64,000 bases of DNA. Source: Euglena gracilis. Its lineage: Eukaryota; Euglenida; Euglenophyceae; Euglenales. This document shows, one piece after another, positions 40,542 to 51,763 of this stretch. Location: NCBI GenBank assembly GCA_039621445.1, contig CP154954.1:11340716-11404715 (forward strand), in the 5' to 3' direction. Every line of letters starts with the position of its first letter. The stretch's first letter is position 1. The notes beneath the pieces were generated by a model that was given only the letters and a program-made list of their open reading frames with translations, did not search any database and was not told where the DNA came from. Both the position numbers and the translations under genes were made by a program.

Positions 40542-41852
40542 CAGGCAATTGCTTAAGCACTGACCGCCCCCCCCCCCCCCCCCCGGGGGGGGTGGGTGAC
40601 TGGTTTTTTCAGAGTGACTGACTGGTTTTTGGCCCGGACCCCCTCCCCCCCCCCCCCGGGGGGGGGTCGGCCAGGAGTGGGCAAAAGTGGCTTGAGTGAC
40701 CCCGGCGCCGAAGGCGCCGGAAAATTTTTTTTTGGCCTAAAATGGCCTAAAGTGACTGGAAAGTGGCCGTTTTTCTGAGTGGCCGACCCCCCCCCCCCCC
40801 GGGGGGGGGGGAGTGACCAGGCACCTATGGCCGACCAGGGCCGACCAGGGCCGACCAGGGCCGACTATGAGTTTCAGGACCCCCGTAGGTGGGGGTTCCG
40901 ACCAGGGCCGACCAGGGCCGACCAGGGCCGACTTGCATGTGGTTGGCCGACGGAAGGGGAATGGATGAAGGAATTCAGCAGCTTTCCCTCTGGACCAAGC
41001 ACCTCTGATGATGCTGGGCGATGCTTGGCCCGGCAGCATCGACCGCAGGTTACCGCAGCCGACCGCAGCCGACCGCAGCCGACCGCAGCCGACCGCGCAA
41101 CTTTTTTCTAATTGATGTCAATTTTTCAGTGAGAATGAGGAATTAGGCTCATTTTTATCCCAGATTTTGAGTTTTTTCTGGCTCGTCTGGCTCTTGTTGT
41201 CACTTTTGGCTGCTTTTGGTCGCTTTTGGCCATTTTAGGTCGCTTTTGTCCCCTTTTGGCCCATTTGTCACCATAATTCACCAATTTTGACTTATTTTGA
41301 CCATTTTTGGCCATTTTTTGCGCACTTCTTGTAATTTTGGGCCATTTTGTCCTGCTCTTGGGCCATTTTTGACCATTTAAAGCCATTTTCGACGTTGTTT
41401 TGTTATTTTGCCCATTTTTTTGGTCTCTTTTTGGTCCAATTTGACCATTTTTGAGCATTTTGCGCCAGGTGCAGCTTCTGGATTTGCAAAAACAGTGGCC
41501 AAAACAGTTTTTCTTTGGCCTTTGCCCATTTTTGGCCATTTTTAACCATTTTCAGCCGACCGCAGTCACTGATTTGGCAAATATTGGGCTAATTTGGGTC
41601 AATATGAGCATATTTTATGGCATTTTGCCCATTTTGTGCCCTTTCGGTTATTTTGGGTCATTTTTCGCAATCTTTTTTTCTGTGACGGATTCCCCCACCT
41701 ATGGCCGACTATTTGCCGACCAGGGCCGACCAGGGCCGACCAGAGCACCAAAATGGGAAGTGACCATAGGTGCCTGGTAGTGACTGGCTGGTTTTTTGTG
41801 GAGTGGCCCCCCCCCCCCCCCCCCCCCCCCGGGGTCGGTAAGCAATTGTATG
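40542..41852. mobile_element. hAT-like non-autonomous element, 8-bp duplication GTCGACAC
   Basis: 1311 bases from CAGGCAATTGCTTAAGCACT to GGTCGGTAAGCAATTGTATG, flanked by exact GTCGACAC at 40534-40541 and 41853-41860. The interior has GGCCGACCAGGGCCGACC repeats, CGCAGCCGAC repeats (41040-41095) and 500 bases of CCATTTTTGGC words. No transposase. Confidence 0.8.
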
Positions 41853-41904
41853 GTCGACACCACTTAATATCCTGGTGGGGTCGACCACCCCCGGGGGTCC
41901 CCCC

Positions 41905-42214
41905 CAGGCTGTATTTTAATCGGGTGCCGACCCCACCCCGGGGGGGGGGGTGCCTGCCTGGGCAGGCACCCCAAGGCACTCCAAATCCGCCCCCCCCCCC
42001 GGGGGGGGGGGGGGTAGGGCACACGGCCAAAAGTGCCCTAGCACAACCCCGGCGCCGAAGGCGCCGGGGAGCCAAAAATGGCCTATTTTCAAAGGAATGT
42101 GCCCGGGCACAGGCCGAAATCCGACCCCCCCCCCGGGGGGGGTAGTGCCTGCCTGGGCAGGCACTCACAGGCACTCCGGACCCCCCCCCCCCGGGGTTGG
42201 TAAAAAACAGCCTG
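41905..42214. mobile_element. hAT-like MITE, 8-bp duplication GTCCCCCC
   Basis: 310 bases, CAGGCTGTATTTTAATCGGG to GTTGGTAAAAAACAGCCTG, flanked by GTCCCCCC at 41897-41904 and 42215-42222. It is of the same family as 30159-30376, sharing the GTGCCTGCC...GGCAGGCAC hairpin. The duplication is low-complexity, but both ends are exact. Confidence 0.7.
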
Positions 42215-42259
42215 GTCCCCCCCCGCATTTCCGGTGGCACCGATTTTTAGGCCAGAATT

Positions 42260-42742
42260 TTCTTTCGGTGCCTTTGGCACCGAAGGAGTTTCTTTGAGCG
42301 GGCACCATGGTGTGGGGGTGGGCTTCCCACACAGCTTTGACCCCAGTGTCTTTGAGCAAAAGCCTGGTTGTGTCCCAAGAACATGGTGCAAGAATCTCCT
42401 TTTCTGTTTCTTTTCCCCCATGGACGGGATTTTGAAGATACTTTGGATTTACGTCCCCCCCCCCTGTTGAGGCCACATGCACTCCACAGCTCCAACCCCC
42501 CCCCCACCTCGTCAATTGGCCAATTTCAGCCTGGTTCCATCGCCTGACTGAGTTGGGAGAATGCAAATGAGGCCTGAGTCTGACCCCAAGAATTGCAGTC
42601 GTTCATAGCTGTTGGCAGTGCCATATGCTATGGAATCAGCGAGAACAGCGTTGCCGAATATCCGCCGCTGTTTGCCCTCCAGCTTTGCAAAGCTTTGCCA
42701 CGCCATAAAAGATTCAAGGTGTTTTGCTGTTTCAATTTCCAT
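42260..42742 (-). other. Possible minus-strand coding fragment
   Basis: 42742-42515 reads AKHLESFMAWQSFAKLEGKQ, then FGNAVLADSIAYGTANSYER, then GDGTRLKLAN. 42450-42265 reads NPVHGGKETEKEILAPCSWD, then LLLKDTGVKAVWEAHPH in another frame, which would fit two exons. There is no known domain and no start. Confidence 0.3.
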
Positions 42743-43302
42743 TTTTTGCTGTTTTCAATTTCCACTCTTATGTAACATGCTCACCATGTTTGACTCCGCC
42801 CCTCGGGACTGGCTTTTGCGGGGGTGGGTCAGTCAGAGGAAATGGCAAGAAGTGTCCAGAACAGACAATCGCTTCAGCACCGGCGGGGGGGCTGGTTTTT
42901 TTCAGAGTGACTGGCTGGTTTTTTGGCCCAGACCCCCCCTCCCCGGGGGTCGACCAGGGGTGGGGAAAAGCTTGCTGGTGCCGGGGGGGGATTTTTTTTG
43001 CCCAAAGTGACCGGAGCACACAATTTTTTACTGCCCCCCCCCCCAGGGGTCACTCCACATTTTTTTTTAAAACCAGTCAGTCAATTATTTTCGGAAACCA
43101 GCCAGCCACTAACCCCCACCCAAGGGGGGGAATCAGCCACTCAGAAAAAACGGCCACTTTGGGCCACTGGCCAAAAAAAATTTCCGGCGCCGGGGCCACT
43201 TTTGCCCACTCCTGGCGGAATCCCCCCGCCCCCCCGGGGGGGGGGGCGGAGTCCGGGCCAAAACCAGCCAGCCAGTTGGGGGAAAAAACCTATCACCCCA
43301 CC

Positions 43303-43641
43303 AGGAAATTGCTTAAGAACTGACCGACCCCCCCCCGGGGGGGTGGGCGACTGGTTTTTTCAGAGTGACTGACTGGTTTTTGGCCCGGACCCCCTCCTCC
43401 CCCCCGGGGGGGTCGGCCAGGAGTGGGCAAAAGTGGCTTGAGTGACCCCGGCGCCGAAGGCGCCGGAAAATTTTTTTGGCCTAAAGTGACTGGAAAGTGG
43501 CCGTTTTTCTGAGTGGCCGACCCCCCCCCCGGGGGGGTAGTGACTGGCTGGTTTTTTTGAAAATGAGTGAGTGACTGGTTTTTTTAAAAAGTGGAGTGAC
43601 CCCCCCTCTCTCCCCCCCGGGGGTCGGTAAGCAATTGTATG
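43303..43641. mobile_element. Nested hAT-like MITE, duplication CACCCC(A/G)C
   Basis: 339 bases from CAGGAAATTGCTTAAGAACT to GGTCGGTAAGCAATTGTATG. Flanks CACCCCAC (43295-43302) and CACCCCGC (43642-43649) differ at one base. It is an internally deleted relative of 40542-41852 (shared GACTGGTTTTTCAGAGTGAC and GGCGCCGAAGGCGCC). Confidence 0.7.
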
Positions 43642-43864
43642 CACCCCGCTCGCCCCCCCCCAGGGGGGTCGGCCAGTGCTTAGTACAACCCACAGTGGGC
43701 CTTTTCGCACCCCTAAGCCGAAACGGCTTATAGGTAACCGCGATAAGCGGTGACCTTTTGCGCGCTCTCGGGTTTTTGGGTTGCGCCGCTTTGGAGAAAA
43801 GAGATCCGTGCTCTGGAGAGCAGAACCCGATCAGGACTGTGTCCGAATTGACCGGACCGGAGGG

Positions 43865-43962
43865 TCGTACTCCCTCGAGGGAAAAAAACGACTAGGGAGG
43901 AAGAGACACCGAGGGCAAAGCACAAGACCTTGTGAGGCCATGCCTTGCTCGCCCGAGGTGTC
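43865..43962 (-). mobile_element. 98-bp DIRS remnant with both termini
   Basis: On the minus strand it starts GACACCTCGGG, the left terminus of the DIRS elements at 46445 and 56514, and ends GAGGGAGTACGA, their right terminus. Between them is only the outer part of the inverted terminal repeat (CGAGCAAGGCATGGCCTCAC). Everything coding is gone. Confidence 0.75.
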
Positions 43963-44154
43963 TGACCGACCCTTCGGGGGTGGTTAAAAATTGTATGGTC
44001 CAGAAAGTCGCCAAAATTTTTTTGGGGTTTGTGAAAAATCCCCCCTGTTGACCCAAAAGTGGGCAACAGCCAGCTTTGCGGCAGGCCTGCGCACGAAAGA
44101 CGCAGGCAAACACTGAAACTTCCCCGAGTGGCAGGTGGTGCGCAGATGGTTCAG

Positions 44155-44850
44155 GCAGACAGCATTCCCGGACCATCCCCTCCCCTTTTGGTCGGCCCTG
44201 GTCGGCCCTGGTCGGCAAATAGTCGGCCGTAGGTGGAAAAAATGTGCAGGGATGCAATGATTTTCTGAATTGTCTCGCCAAGATCAAAAGGAAATGCCCC
44301 ATAAGGCCTGCATTGGTTGGCTCCCAAAAAGCAACCAAAATGACCAAAAATGGCTTGAAACAAAAATTTCCCAAAAACGCCAACAAAATACACAAAAGAC
44401 TTTGAAAATGACCCAAAATTACCAAAAGAGCGCAAAATGGCCAAAAAAAATACCATAAAAAAGGCCATATTGGCCCAAATTAGCCGAATATTTGCCAAAT
44501 CAGTGACAAATAGCCCCCAAATAAGCAAAAACTGATCCATAACGGCCAAAGTTGGTGTAAAACTGGCGATTTGTGAGAAAATTATCTAAAAATGGGTTTA
44601 GTCCTTCAAAATATACGAAAAAAATACCGGCATCACCCAGCATCGCCCAGCATCGGAACCCCACCTGGACTCCAAAAATCGGCATCACCCAGCATCGCCC
44701 AGCATCATCAGAGGTGCTTTATCCAGGGGGGAAGCTGCCGAATTCCTTCATCCATTCCCCTTCGGTCGGCCAACCAAATGCAAGTCGGCCCTAGTCGGAA
44801 CCCCCACCTACGGGGGTACTGAAAATCATAGTCGCCCCCTGGTCGGCCGT
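44155..44850 (-). repeat. Inverted copy of the interior of the 40542 element
   Basis: 44190-44235 and 44730-44840 are complements of 41700-41745 and 40860-40990. Between them TGGCCAAAAATG words mirror the CCATTTTTGGC stretch. No hAT ends are attached here. 44006-44154 and 44851-45120 show no gene. Confidence 0.6.
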
Positions 44851-45120
44851 GGGTGCCTGTCGGTGTCCCCTCCTCCCTTTTCGGTTTGCCTCGAGGGCCT
44901 TTTGGGCCGAATTTAGCCGGCGGTGGTTGGCCCAAATTGCCCCTGCGGTCCCCCCCCAGTCTATGTGAAGTGGTGAAGTGGTGGAAACCAAAATACCCAG
45001 CAGACAAATATGCGACGGCCATTTTTTCCCATTCTGCTCGGCGAGCTTGCGGTGTAAACCGGGGACCCGCCAGCCTCCCCAATATCCTCACCAGTCTGTG
45101 CCCCCCCCCATTTTCCAGGA

Positions 45121-45315
45121 GGTCCCGAACAGACATTCATTTAGTGTGGTTCACAAAAGACGTGTGAACCACAAATTTTTTTCTGGTGTCCACAGGTGAA
45201 CCACAAATTTTTTTTTGGTGTCCACAGGTGAACCACAAAAAAATTTCTGGTGTCCACAGGTGAACCACAAAAATTTTTGTGGTGTCCACAAAAAAATTTG
45301 TGGGCCACAAAAATT
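45121..45315 (+). repeat. GTGAACCACAAA..GGTGTCCACAG tandem array
   Basis: Five units of about 32 bases. The edge GTCCCGAACAGACATTCATT, TAGTGTGGT recurs inverted at 61545-61580, where it borders a similar array (61385-61530). 45316-45640 shows no gene. Confidence 0.75.
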
Positions 45316-45649
45316 GATTGAGGATCGAAAAAAAATTACACCTAAAGGCGGATTGATCTTTAGACACCTCAGCCACTTTCGGGGCCTACGGCAGCAGAAA
45401 AAAACGCTTTTTTTTGTCGGTTCCTACTGTTCATGTATTTCTTGGTTTGATTTGATTGGTTTTGTGGATTACTAGAATTCGAAAGTAAATTGGCCTTCTT
45501 AGGTCTGTTTTCGACTGTATAGGTGAAATCAGAACCTCTTCAAAAAAAATGAAAACTATGACCCTTTTTTGGAAGTGGCCTCTTCTGTTTTTAGAGCACC
45601 AGAATTTTTGGTCAACTCACGCCGCCTGAGTCAAACATGTTCTATAAGA

Positions 45650-46400
45650 AAAATCGTGATTGAACCCCGATTTTGGCTTAAAAACGTTACCCAAATTCAC
45701 GGGCTTCCCCACAGTACCTAGCGGTTCCTAACGAGATCCCTATCAGCCAAAAATCGCGTTTTTAGCATTCACTAGTGAACTTTGGGCATTCACTAGTGCG
45801 CTATAGTGCACTAGTGAATGGCCACTTTTGATCATTAGTGCCCACGTGTGAAGGGAACATATCACTAGTGCGCACGTGTTCTCTGGTGATTGGAATCCGA
45901 ATTTTTTTATTATGTTTTTTTACCCTCCAATCTTTTTCCCTCACAGTCCAATGAAGCGTTTTGCCAACGTGATGGAAGCTCAGATGCCCCACCCCCCAAA
46001 TGTAGATGATTTTTTGACTGTCTTACGTGGTGCTGGGTCCCTGGGAGCCACAGTAGTGGATGCCCTTTTGGGCTCCCTCCCCACCGGTGGTGAAAATGAA
46101 GCCCTAGGCCCAAGAACCATGCTGCGTTGAAATGTTTTTTGGAGTACATTGATGTTTGCAACCGGCATGGCGTTATTTTTGCCTCTTTGGAAGAAGTTTT
46201 GGTGGGATGGGCCAGATGGTGCATTGATGCTTGCGAACTTTTTAAAACGCAGCAGGAAGCTGATGCCTGGGCCAAAACAAGGCAGGAGAAGGCTGGAAAA
46301 GATGGCCGCCTTCGATTCATGCCAGTGTCCAGTTTTCAGACATATTTAAATGCTGTGAGCAACATTTACTATAAGAAAAATCGGGGTTCAATCACGTTTC
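45650..46400 (+). mobile_element. Small unit with inverted CGTGATTGAACCCCGATTTT ends
   Basis: AAAATCGTGATTGAACCCCG at 45648-45675 and its complement at 46376-46400. CACTAGTG palindromes (45768-45870) occupy the left interior, in the place where other units carry CGCTAGCG or CGGCCG words. It carries the gene fragment at 45951-46405. DIRS copy 1 sits 45 bases downstream. Confidence 0.55.
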
Positions 46401-46405
46401 CCGGT
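45951..46405 (+). pseudogene. TIR-unit family gene, possible recombinase-like N-terminal domain
   Basis: An ATG four bases after CCCTCACAG starts MKRFANVMEAQMPHPPNVDD, FLTVLRGAGS. After a frame change near 46125 it reads CFLEYIDVCNRHGVIFASLE, EVLVGWARWC, then RFMPVSSFQTYLNAVSNIYY. The second part parallels NCLEFAKLCQHRQ...LDAFFVAWTGW of the PHD gene at 13082. The S-x-x-TYLNAVSN pattern recalls the core-binding domain of tyrosine recombinases, so a Crypton-like enzyme is possible. That is speculation: no catalytic domain is present. Confidence 0.45.
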
Positions 46406-46658
46406 GCGGAAACGGGGGGCGCCGAAAGGCGTGGGTTTGTTCGGGACACCTCGGGCTTCGCACTTTGCCCTTGTGAGGCCATGCCTTGCTCGCCGGCGGT
46501 GTTGTTTGGATTCTTTGCTGCGTTGGGTTAGGAGTCCCTGCTTAGTGCCTTTTTTCGCCGGAGTTGGCTGATTCCTAATTTGCCCTTCGACACCCAGAAG
46601 AATCAATCAATTCAAATTATCCAGAAAGTCACGCTCGTGCACAAACTCAAATCAAAAG

Positions 46659-49600
46659 TTGTTGAATGTTCGAAAGAGTTCAAGGAGAGATGCAACTTCA
46701 AAGAAGCACAGTGCGGGAGAACTTCAAGAGGCAGCAGCAGCAGCTGGACAACCTGACGACGCGGGTCGACTGTGGCGAACCGTGGCTGCCCCTGCCCCAA
46801 AAGAAATTTTCCCCACAGAAATTTCCAACACCCAAACCCCCCAAAGTGATGGCCACGGACCCTGGCAGACAGTGGTCAGAAGACCCCGCAAGGGGCAGAG
46901 ACAACAACCAGCTGGCCTCTACGGCCATTGGAACCAGGGCCATGGCGGCCATCGGTTCAAAACACACAATACATTCATGCGGAGCTATGGCAGCCAAAAC
47001 CGCGCAGGCCATGACGGCACAACTGGCCATGACGGCATCTACAGCATCAAAAGTCGCTGGAACAAAGGCCAAGGTGGCCACCAGCACCAGGGCCCCACAG
47101 GACATGGCAGGGGCAGAAAACGTCAAACACCCCCCCCCCACCCTTTCTCATTCATATCACCCCTCAGGGGTCAAGGGTGGGGCCCCAAGAACCCCTCCAG
47201 ATTTCAAATGGGCATGGCGACCCAGAACCGAATCAGGCCATTGGGGCCTTTATCATCAAGGCCACTGGGGCCAGAAAATTCAACAAGAAGATCAGAAATT
47301 ACAACAAAGCCACAAGGGGGGTCCTTCACAGGCCCCCCAGAAGCTAATGGTCAGCCCTGCAAGGGCTTTGTACTTAAATGGGCAGCCCCCTGCCCAGCCC
47401 CAGGAGGAAGATTGCCCCCCAGGGGCCAGCTGGCAACAGGAAGGGGGAGACTCCCCACCAGCATTTATTCAATCAAAAAGGGGGGACCCTCAGAGGCCCC
47501 CCTATGGTATGGCTACCAACCCCATCAACATCAAGCAGACCAGATAGGCCAAACAGGGGCAGTAAGCCTTATGGTATGTATTCCAACAACAAGATGCTCC
47601 AGAGAGAGAGTGAGAAGAGAGGAGAGTGCATGCACACACCCCCAGGAACATTTACTTTTTCCAAGGGCTCAAGCCCTAGGGGCTATAAGGAAATGTCCAA
47701 CACCCCCCACCCAGCCCCTAAACAATCATCTGATTCAGGAAATAAATTCCATGGAGGAAAAATGGGGAGATACCCTCCTGTACCAGAGACTTCAGAAAAG
47801 TCTAAAATGGTGGTCAAAAAATGCCCCCCCCCCAGCAACATGTCAATTAATCAAAAATGGAATTCAACCCCCCTGGGTAAATCCCCCAAAATTGTCCACA
47901 CACCCAAAGCCCAGAGCCAATCTGGAGCTGAACCAGGCAGAAAAAATTCTGCTGGATTACGAAAAAACTGGGTCAATAAAACGATTTTGGGATTCAGAAT
48001 CCCTGCATTTAATCCCATGGTTTCTAATTTCGAAACCAGAGGGGGGAAGAACAAAATGGAGAATTATCAGCGACTGAAGAGAAATAAATTAGCAGTTTCA
48101 AGCAAAACCTTTCAAGCTGGATCATATCCAGCACATTTTCCCAGTTTTGGAAAAAGGCCACTGGGCAGCAAAAATAGACCTCAAGGATGCCTATTTCCAT
48201 ATTCCATTAAGTCCTGGCCTAAGGCCATTTTTAAGGCATCAGGTAGGGGGGCAGACCTGGGAATTTCAAACAGGCTGCTTTGGGCTAAATGTAATGCCCC
48301 AAATTTTCATGTCAGTAATGAAGACATTCGAAAAACTGTGGAGAAAAAGGGGCATCCAGGTCTTTAATTACCTGGACGACATTTTACTGGTGGCCCCCAC
48401 CCAAAACATTTTGCAAAGTCACCTGAACAGAGTTGTCACAGATTTGCTGGATTCTGGGTTCCAAATCAATGTGAAAAAGTCTACCCTGCAGCCCACCCAA
48501 GTGGTAACCCACCTGGGTTTTCAACTGAACTTCCAGGAAGGAAAGTTACAAGTGCCCCCCCAGAAAGTCAAAACTATAAAAAAGTAGAAAAAAGGAGCTG
48601 GGAAAAATCGTGAAAAAGATTACATGTCAAAAAGGCAGTTGGCTGCCATTTTGGGTCAAATAAGATGCAATCTAATGGCCCTGCCCTTTTTAAGGGCTTT
48701 TACAGACACCCTGGCAAATTTTTTGGTGGCAAAGTCCACAGCCCCCTGGGAGTCAAAGCACCCCATTTCCCAGGAAATCAAGGCCCAATTAAGGGAAATA
48801 AAAACTCTATTGGACACCTGGGGGGGCAGACCCTTCCCCCAAAATGCAACCAGGGAGTTGCACTCAGACAGCAGCACCCATGCCTGGGGGGGGGGGCTGG
48901 ACATCCACACAGGAGAAATTGTGCAGGAATTTTGGAGAAAAGACTCCATTTTACACATCAATGCAAAGGAGCTCAGTGCAGCAATAAACACTGTGAAAAG
49001 TTTGAGCGAACCTGGAGAAACAGTTTCTTTGTCTGTGGACAACCAGGTAATCTACTATTACCTAACAAAAGGGGGGGCAGAAAAGACCCCTTCAACAAAA
49101 TGCTAAGACCATTTTTCAAATGGTGCATGGAGCACCAAGTAAACCTCCAAGTCAACTGGGTGCCTTCAAAGGAATGCCTAGCAGACCCCATAAGCAGATT
49201 GGAAATGGACAGGGGGGATTATTCTTTAGACCCCCAACTTTTTCAATGGTTAAGACAGCAATTCCAAAATTTCATAAATCTGGAAACAGATTTATTTGCC
49301 TCCCCAGGCAACAAAAAACTGCCCAATTTTGTGGTCAGGTGGCCCCATTGGGAGGGCACAGCAGTAAATGCACTACAATGTCCACTGGACAACATGGGGG
49401 ACCTTTATGCAAACCCCCCCTGGTCAATAATCCAAAAATTTCTGCCCAGGTTGAAGATGTTTCCCCAGACCAAAGTTTTGATGGTCACCCCCTACTGGGA
49501 TTCAGCCACATGGTGGCCCCAATTAATAAAAATGAAAGTGCCAGGGACCCCCTGCCTGAAAATCACCCCCTACAGGGGTATGTTCACCAAATGCAGGGGG

Positions 49601-49660
49601 GAACAAATGCCACCCCCCAGGTGGCCCCTACTTTGCATGATTTGCTCAGGCAAATTTTAG
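46659..49660 (+). pseudogene. DIRS copy 1 Gag-like and RT/RNase H/MT region, disrupted
   Basis: A Gag-like start (DGHGPWQTVVRRPRKGQRQ) and RT N-terminus share one frame, which is cut by TGA at 48075-48077 where copy 3 has Cys (ISDC). RT continues KIDLKDAYFHIPLSPG, then NYLDDILLVAPT. An 11-base insertion near 48575 adds a stop. A lost G in a G-run at about 49070-49077 shifts RNase H (LHSDSSTHAWGG, SVDNQVIYYYL) into another frame. The end keeps YANPPW and VLMVTPYWDSATWW. All domains are recognisable; none can be made as one protein. Confidence 0.85.
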
Positions 49661-50692
49661 AGGGGAAACAAATTCAGGTTAAAACCATTGAAGATTTCCT
49701 GGGGAGAAACCCCAGTTTAAAACGTTATCAGAGTGCTTTTGCACTTCTGTGGGTAATTTTGGAACACATGGGGGTGCCCCCCCCCTGAAGTCACCACTGA
49801 CCAAGTGGCTGACGCTTTAATACAATTATTCCAATTTTCAAAGGCCCAAGCCCGTAATGCATACAGTGCAATGCTTTTGATTCCTGGGTTTGGTGGACTG
49901 AGATTCCACACCCTGTTAACCCCCTACAAGAGGCTTTGGAACCAAAACCTGGAGAAGTATGGGGCATTTTGGGATCCCCTCCCAATCCTCCTGGGGCTGG
50001 CCAAGACACCTATGCCCACTGATATTTGTACATTGCGTACCCAGCTGATTTTTTGCTCACGAATTCTCTGTTTATATCAATCCTCTGACTTGGCACAAGT
50101 CAAACGAACCACCAGTGTGTTGGGTAGGGCACCCTACATCAAAATTAAGCGTAAAGGGCAAAAATTTCACAAGTGGGAGAGGGTTGTGTCCATAGCCCAG
50201 TGTCCCCAAATAAGCCCATTTCATTTAATGATGTGTTATGTGGCTGCCACACGTTCATTCGTCAGACCTGGGGGCCCCCTCTTGATTTCATTAAAACCCC
50301 CCTTCAGAGCCATAAGTGCAGACACTGTTGCTTCTATCACAAAAGATTTTTTGGCCAAACATGGGGTGAATCCCCAGGTGTGGGGGGCCCACTCCACCAG
50401 AGGGGCAGGATTTGGTTTACTCAAAAAATTGGGCCTTTCTGCCCAAGAAGTTTGTGAAATTGGCCAGTGGAGGGGGGTGGAGGCTTTTACAGCCCACTAT
50501 CAACGACTGGGTGCCCAAGGTGCCCTGGAAAACGCCCTGGCCCCCCTAATTTCAGTGCACAATCTGGCCTCACAAGGGCAAAGTGCGAAGCCCGAGGTGT
50601 CTCGTACTCCCTCGAAGAAAACCGACCAGGGAGGAAGGGACACCGAGGGCGAAGCACAAAGACCTTGTGAGCCCGACCCCCCCCACCCGTAA
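49620..50692 (+). pseudogene. DIRS copy 1 tyrosine recombinase, one frameshift
   Basis: DFLGRNPSLKRYQSAFALLW is separated from ADALIQLFQFSKAQARNAYS by one extra C in the C-run at about 49780-49788. Past that, 49805-50692 is intact and holds the catalytic set: the Arg region CLYQSSDLAQVK (the Arg itself is Gln in this copy, where copy 3 has CLYRSSDL), HSTRGAG, and Tyr in TAHYQRLG. Confidence 0.8.
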
Positions 50693-50970
50693 AAGAAAAT
50701 TTGTCTTCAAAAGCCCTCGGTCAGAGAGTGGGGGCCAGGGGGGGGGGAGAGGGGGGGGACCCCCCCCAGGGGCAAGAAGTCACGTCGCCAAGTCGGAGCA
50801 GCATCGTCAGCCAACTCCGGCGAGGCGGCACTAAGCAGGGACTCCTAACCCAACGCAGCAAAAACAATCCAAACAACACCGCCGGCGAGCAAGGCGTGGC
50901 CTCACAAGGTCTTTGTGCTTCGCCCTCGGTGTCCCTTCCTCCCTGGTCGGTTTTCCTCGAGGGAGTACGA

Positions 50971-51384
50971 GTTGCCGTTGAGTTCTGCTGTTTGTTGTCC
51001 ATTAACCATGCCAAGAATGGCATCGCGAGCATGTCTTAGGCGGCGCGAATTGCCCAAATTTTTTGCGATTTTTTGCACGCTTGGGGTGCGCGGGTTTCCG
51101 TTTACGAAACTCACTGTTATGTGCTCGAAATTTTGAGAGGATGGCACCAGCACGAAAATTTGGGTCGTTAAGGGTCCATTTTAGGCATTTTGACAAAGTG
51201 GCGGTATTGAGAATGGTTGTTTTAGGGGGGGTTTTGGAAAACACCCCCCTGGAACGCCCTCAAATTTTGAAAAAGCAGAAAACGGTGGGAGAACACCTGG
51301 CCTCCAGAGCCCCGGTTATTTGGTGAGGCTATCGGACCCCCCCTTTGGAGGGGGGGGCGACACGGTGTTGCAGTGTCTCGCACT
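50971..51384 (-). other. Spacer between DIRS copies 1 and 2
   Basis: The minus strand at 51150-50975 reads SSQNFEHITVSFVNGNPRTP, then RRLRHARDAILGMVNGQQTA and runs into DIRS copy 1. It may be an interrupted host or repeat gene. Nothing else is recognised. Confidence 0.25.
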
Positions 51385-51763
51385 CGGACTACCACGACAG
51401 AGGAAGGGGGAGGAAGCGACCAAGAGGGCGAAGCACAAGAAGATGGTGAGGTCCTGCTTTCCTTGCCGGCTGTTCTGTTCTGGTGTGTTTGTGCGTGCGC
51501 GGGGGGTGCTTCTTACTGCGCCGTTGTTGCCGGAGTTGGCGATGATGAGGCCTCGTCCGACACCTTGACGAAGTGGAACCGTCGTGGCCCCGCCCCCCCC
51601 CCCCTCACGCATGGTTGCTTGGTGGGCCCCCCCCCTTGATGGGGATGGTTTTCTCTTTCTGGTGTGTTTCTGGGTGGGTGGTTGGGGCTGCTTGGTTGGG
51701 GGTCCCCTTTCTGGTTGGGGTGTTTTTCGTTTTCTGCTGATTTTTTGGGTGGGGGGGTTGGGC

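Larger units (their letters stand above)
42862..43997. mobile_element. hAT-like element, 8-bp duplication GTCCAGAA, with two nested insertions
   Basis: Left end CAGACAATCGCTTCAGCACC, right end GGTGGTTAAAAATTGTATG, flanked by exact GTCCAGAA at 42854-42861 and 43998-44005. It contains the nested MITE at 43303-43641 and the DIRS remnant at 43865-43962. Confidence 0.75.
46445..50970 (+). mobile_element. DIRS retrotransposon copy 1 (decayed)
   Basis: 4526 bases from GACACCTCGGGC to GAGGGAGTACGA. Inverted terminal repeats of about 100 bases (46470-46570 and 50809-50910, CAGCCAACTCCGGCGA...). An internal complementary region at 50568-50671 is the exact complement of the joined ends, as in DIRS-1-group elements that pass through a circle. 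There is no target duplication, as expected for a tyrosine recombinase. Nucleotide identity to copy 3 is high, perhaps 85-90 percent by eye. Confidence 0.85.

Noticed and set aside
51316-51760. Reading the end of the DIRS copy 2 frame beyond the recombinase as protein.
   Set aside because: It reads through the internal complementary region and terminal repeat, as in the other copies.
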